DNA of 8,964 bases, from assembly GCA_943355085.1 (NCBI GenBank), contig CALREC010000019.1, positions 1-8,964 on the forward strand, given 5' to 3'. The notes under the pieces were generated by a model. It was not told where the DNA came from. It searched no databases and saw only the letters and a list, made by a program, of their open reading frames with translations. The position numbers were made by a program, and so were the translations under genes. Source of the stretch: Candidatus Altimarinota bacterium (lineage in GTDB: Bacteria > Patescibacteriota > Gracilibacteria > BD1-5 > UBA2023). This document shows, piece by piece, positions 7,272 through 8,964 of the stretch; position 1 is the first letter of the stretch; each line of letters opens with the position of its first letter.

Positions 7272-8472
7272 GATCCTCTTCTCCACTTCCCAGTTCTAGA
7301 TAATCTACTTTTGGTAACTGTGCTCCGATGAGCCCTTGCATGTCGCCATAGAGACGACTGGTATTTGATATAACTCTTTCCAGTTGTTTCTCCCGAGCCG
7401 ACCAGATACGCTCCATGGCGCGTTTTTCTTGGTCGAGCGAGTCGCGCATAGTCGTAAAGGCTTCCACAATGTTTTCGATTTTTGCCTTGAATTCGCTCGA
7501 TATGAGATAGTGATAGAGTGCTTCCATTTTTTCGTCCTTGCCTTTGAGGCTATTGCGAGTTTTCGAGAGCTCCATCATGTGAGTCCGGAGGGCAAAAGTG
7601 AGCGGGAGTGCGGAGTCATAGCTCGTGACCCAGATATCACGATAGAGTCCGAAGTGGGTGATCCCCTCAGGGAGGACTGAAGATACTATGATGGAAACTC
7701 CAGCATTGACACGGAGTCGATCTTCCTTGAGTTTGTCGACCCAGGAGTCAGACCAGGCTTTGGTATTCTTGGATTCCCAGGCGATAACCCCGACAGATTG
7801 TCCGTACTCATTACGAACTTCCTGTACAAGATCAGCTCCCTTGATTCCTTTTTCTACATCCGAAATGAGGTCAAAGATGAATTCGGCTTGAAGCATGGCT
7901 TTCAGAGCATCTTCCTGGATCTCTCCTTGAATCTGCATAGACCCTTGGGTTGCTTTGCGATTGGCATCTTCCAGAGACCGACGAAGTTGTTCGAGTTGCT
8001 GTTCTTTCTCGGCGAACTTCTTTTCATTTTCCCGGGAAGCTTTCTCCATCTCGATTGCGAGACGTTCGTTCGCCTGCTTGGAGAGATCTTCCTCGATCTG
8101 TTTGCGAGCCACGATAATCGCTCTTTCCTTTTCGATTTCCAGATTCTTGTGTTGCATCTCCATCTCTTGTTTTTCTCTCAGAAATGCCATTTCTTTTACT
8201 CGTGATTCCTCGTCACGCTTACGGAGTGCTTCAAGTTCTATGGTCTGTTTTTGATTCTTCTCGCTCGCATCGCGTTCTGCTTTTTTAGCACTTTCTTCTG
8301 CTTCCTGTTTTACTTTCGATGCGTAAGTTTTTGCTCGCTCATCGAAATCTTTTTGCATCGAAAGTTTCATCTCCTCGTGCATTTGTGATTTGAGGTGTTC
8401 GAGTTCGTGTTTTTGTACGTCGGAGAGAGAAAATGTATGTCCACAACTCGGACAGGTGATATTGTTGGACAT
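7264..8472 (-). CDS. DUF2130 family protein: zinc-knuckle, long coiled coil, nuclease-like C-terminal domain
   Basis: This 402-residue protein begins MSNNITCPSCGHTF, with C7 and C10 forming a CxxC zinc knuckle of which only this half is evident. From about residue 20 to 175 it is highly charged (Glu/Lys/Gln/Arg rich) and predicted coiled coil. The DUF2130 core follows at about 180-310, with KGADLVQEV and IAWESKNTKAWSDSW. The residues D214, E233 and K235 fit a PD-(D/E)XK arrangement, which is my reading from the motif. A second helical stretch (about 335-372) closes the protein. The family's role is not established. ATG 8472 is preferred over an upstream TTG at 8529 because that extension would overlap the promoter. 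There are no TGA codons among its 16 glycines, unlike most neighbours. Its last codons overlap the 3' end of the AP endonuclease gene. Confidence 0.92.
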   Translation of the reverse strand: MSNNITCPSCGHTFSLSDVQKHELEHLKSQMHEEMKLSMQKDFDERAKTYASKVKQEAEESAKKAERDASEKNQKQTIELEALRKRDEESRVKEMAFLREKQEMEMQHKNLEIEKERAIIVARKQIEEDLSKQANERLAIEMEKASRENEKKFAEKEQQLEQLRRSLEDANRKATQGSMQIQGEIQEDALKAMLQAEFIFDLISDVEKGIKGADLVQEVRNEYGQSVGVIAWESKNTKAWSDSWVDKLKEDRLRVNAGVSIIVSSVLPEGITHFGLYRDIWVTSYDSALPLTFALRTHMMELSKTRNSLKGKDEKMEALYHYLISSEFKAKIENIVEAFTTMRDSLDQEKRAMERIWSAREKQLERVISNTSRLYGDMQGLIGAQLPKVDYLELGSGEEDLR

Positions 8473-8502
8473 AAAAATGATAAGAATAGATAATATGACT
8501 TG

Positions 8503-8529
8503 ATTATAAAGAAAATATACAGATAGCAA
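8503..8529 (-). promoter_or_regulatory. Probable promoter for the DUF2130 gene
   Basis: On the minus strand, TTGCTA (8529-8524) is followed after 15 bp by a perfect TATAAT (8508-8503). The spacing is short, so the -35 element is uncertain. The start would be near 8496, about 24 nt before ATG 8472. Confidence 0.45.
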
Positions 8530-8548
8530 GAAAAAGGGATTTTTCTTT

Positions 8549-8576
8549 TTGGATTTCTTTTGTTTCTCACTATAAT
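8549..8576 (+). promoter_or_regulatory. Plus-strand promoter facing away from DUF2130
   Basis: TTGGAT (8549-8554), 16-bp spacer, perfect TATAAT (8571-8576). Transcription would begin near 8583. No gene begins within 250 bp except the doubtful frame at 8605, and a terminator stands at 8691-8719. Confidence 0.5.
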
Positions 8577-8582
8577 CCTTCT

Positions 8583-8719
8583 CTCAATCGTCATTTCTTA
8601 CCAAATGTCATTAATGAATAATATTTTGTACGCAAGTACCAGAAGTATGTGCAAGTACGCAAGGCTAGCGAACTCTTTTTTCACATTCCCAAAAATCCTC
8701 TTTTACCAGAGGATTTTTT
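8583..8719 (+). ncRNA. Candidate small RNA of about 135 nt
   Basis: The predicted plus-strand promoter and the hairpin terminator bracket this stretch, with no supported gene between. Inside, GTAC-GCAA-GTAC (8628-8639) could form a 4-bp stem with a GNRA tetraloop, and GCAAGTAC recurs at 8632-8639 and 8651-8658. It is not a tRNA or any RNA family I recognise. It could equally be the untranslated leader of the prepilin gene with an attenuator. Low confidence. Confidence 0.28.
8691..8719 (+). terminator. Intrinsic terminator or attenuator
   Basis: A perfect 10-bp stem AAAAATCCTC / GAGGATTTTT (8691-8700 with 8709-8718) encloses the 8-nt loop TTTTACCA and runs into T-rich sequence. The stem is AT-rich, so its strength is moderate. 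It lies 155 bp before the prepilin ATG. Confidence 0.65.
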
Positions 8720-8750
8720 CGTGTCCGTATCTGGTCCATAACTGCATTTT

Positions 8751-8762
8751 GAGACCGGTCTC
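8751..8762. repeat. Palindrome GAGACCGGTCTC, copy 1
   Basis: A perfect 12-bp palindrome, extended by flanking T and A runs to a 20-bp perfect palindrome (8747-8766). The same core recurs 68 bp downstream. It looks like the binding site of a dimeric regulator; nothing in the window names the protein. Confidence 0.75.
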
Positions 8763-8818
8763 AAAACCGATAAACCACACGGATCAAACCTGATTGCTCG
8801 TATAAATCCAAGAAGATT

Positions 8819-8830
8819 GAGACCGGTCTC
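8819..8830. repeat. Palindrome GAGACCGGTCTC, copy 2
   Basis: Identical to copy 1 over 14 bp (TTGAGACCGGTCTC), ending 43 bp before the prepilin ATG and followed by a C-run. If TATATT at 8845-8850 is the -10 box of the prepilin gene, this copy covers the -35 position, as expected for an operator or activator site. Confidence 0.75.
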
Positions 8831-8873
8831 CCCCCACGACAACATATATTCTTATCTCACTTACGCTCACTCT

Positions 8874-8964
8874 ATGAACACACACCAAACGCCTACGAAA
8901 CGTGCAAAGAAAAACTCTCTGGCCTTCACCCTCGTAGAACTTATCGTGGTGATCACGATACTCT
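8874..8964 (+). CDS. Type IV prepilin-like protein, N-terminal end (3' end outside window)
   Basis: The 30 visible residues form a class III (type IV prepilin) signal: a basic leader of 17 residues (MNTHQTPTKRAKKNSLA) followed by FTLVELIVVITIL. Prepilin peptidase would cut between A17 and F18 and methylate F18; E22 is the conserved Glu at mature position +5, needed for subunit assembly, and the hydrophobic stretch anchors the subunit in the membrane before assembly. Position -1 is Ala instead of the usual Gly, which is tolerated in some prepilins. Product could be a pilin, a minor pilin or a pseudopilin; only the N-terminus is seen. There is no Shine-Dalgarno. Upstream lie two GAGACCGGTCTC palindromes, suggesting dedicated regulation. 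A LamG-type C-terminus, as at the other end of this window, would be plausible but is not visible. Confidence 0.9.
   Translation, partial: MNTHQTPTKRAKKNSLAFTLVELIVVITIL

Larger units (their letters stand above)
8473..8873. other. 401-bp intergenic regulatory region
   Basis: No convincing protein gene lies here. It holds a minus-strand promoter for the DUF2130 gene, a divergent plus-strand promoter, a hairpin terminator about 115 bp after that promoter, and two 12-bp palindromes upstream of the prepilin gene. Direct repeats GTACGCAAG (8628-8636 and 8655-8663) lie in the middle. The plus-strand frame from ATG 8605 is open for about 66 codons in the TGA=Gly code but runs straight through the terminator and has no recognisable protein features. 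Confidence 0.7.

Noticed and set aside
7955..8254. Plus-strand Ser/Phe-rich open frames opposite DUF2130
   Set aside because: Mirror image of the Glu/Lys-rich coiled coil; such composition is the usual shadow of a charged helix.
8473..8529. N-terminal extension of the DUF2130 protein from TTG 8529
   Set aside because: It would place a hydrophobic stretch before the conserved MSNxxxCPxCG start and overlaps the predicted promoter.
8628..8663. Short direct repeats (GTACGCAAG, twice) as a CRISPR or iteron array
   Set aside because: Only two 9-bp copies, 27 bp apart, far below what either structure needs.
8605..8805. Small plus-strand gene from ATG 8605
   Set aside because: It reads through a perfect hairpin terminator, has no ribosome binding site, and the translation has no coherent features.

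Overview
The window comes from a bacterium that reads TGA as glycine (translation table 25). Read this way, every broken reading frame joins into a full-length protein, and 20 in-frame TGA codons appear across seven genes. Many sit at invariant glycines: the first Gly of two Walker A loops, the Gly of the ExoA motif RNIGWRID, and conserved Gly positions of a DUF4143 ATPase. CGA and CGG still fall on essential arginines (UvrB motif VI, MoxR sensor 2). This argues against table 37, where CGA/CGG are read as Trp in Absconditabacterales, and favours a member of Candidatus Gracilibacteria (BD1-5/GN02, Patescibacteria/CPR). Any annotation made with the standard code would shred most genes here, including removing the Walker A loop of UvrB.

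Layout. 1-241: the 3' end of a LamG-type surface protein. 417-1631: an AAA_14/DUF4143 ATPase with its own promoter. 1743-2216 and 2234-4183: a BCP/PrxQ-type peroxiredoxin and uvrB, 17 bp apart, behind one promoter and ending at a strong, probably bidirectional hairpin terminator (4197-4225). 4282-5205 (minus): a conserved-looking protein of unknown function, the only gene here with a clear Shine-Dalgarno. 5493-6470 and 6507-7271: a MoxR-type AAA ATPase followed closely by an ExoA/exonuclease III-type AP endonuclease. 7264-8472 (minus): a DUF2130 coiled-coil protein whose 3' end overlaps that of the AP endonuclease. 8473-8873: a non-coding region with back-to-back promoters, a promoter-terminator pair that could define a small RNA, and two copies of a 12-bp palindrome. 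8874-8964: the 5' end of a type IV prepilin-like gene.

Function. Three genes concern DNA damage or its cause (peroxiredoxin, UvrB, AP endonuclease), though they lie in at least two transcription units. The two window edges are cell-surface genes (LamG tail, prepilin start), in keeping with the pilus- and adhesin-rich, host-dependent lifestyle inferred for CPR bacteria. I see no tRNA, rRNA, CRISPR array or insertion sequence. Several promoters share a TTG-type -35 and a TATAAT-like -10 separated by 16 bp, and most starts have no Shine-Dalgarno.
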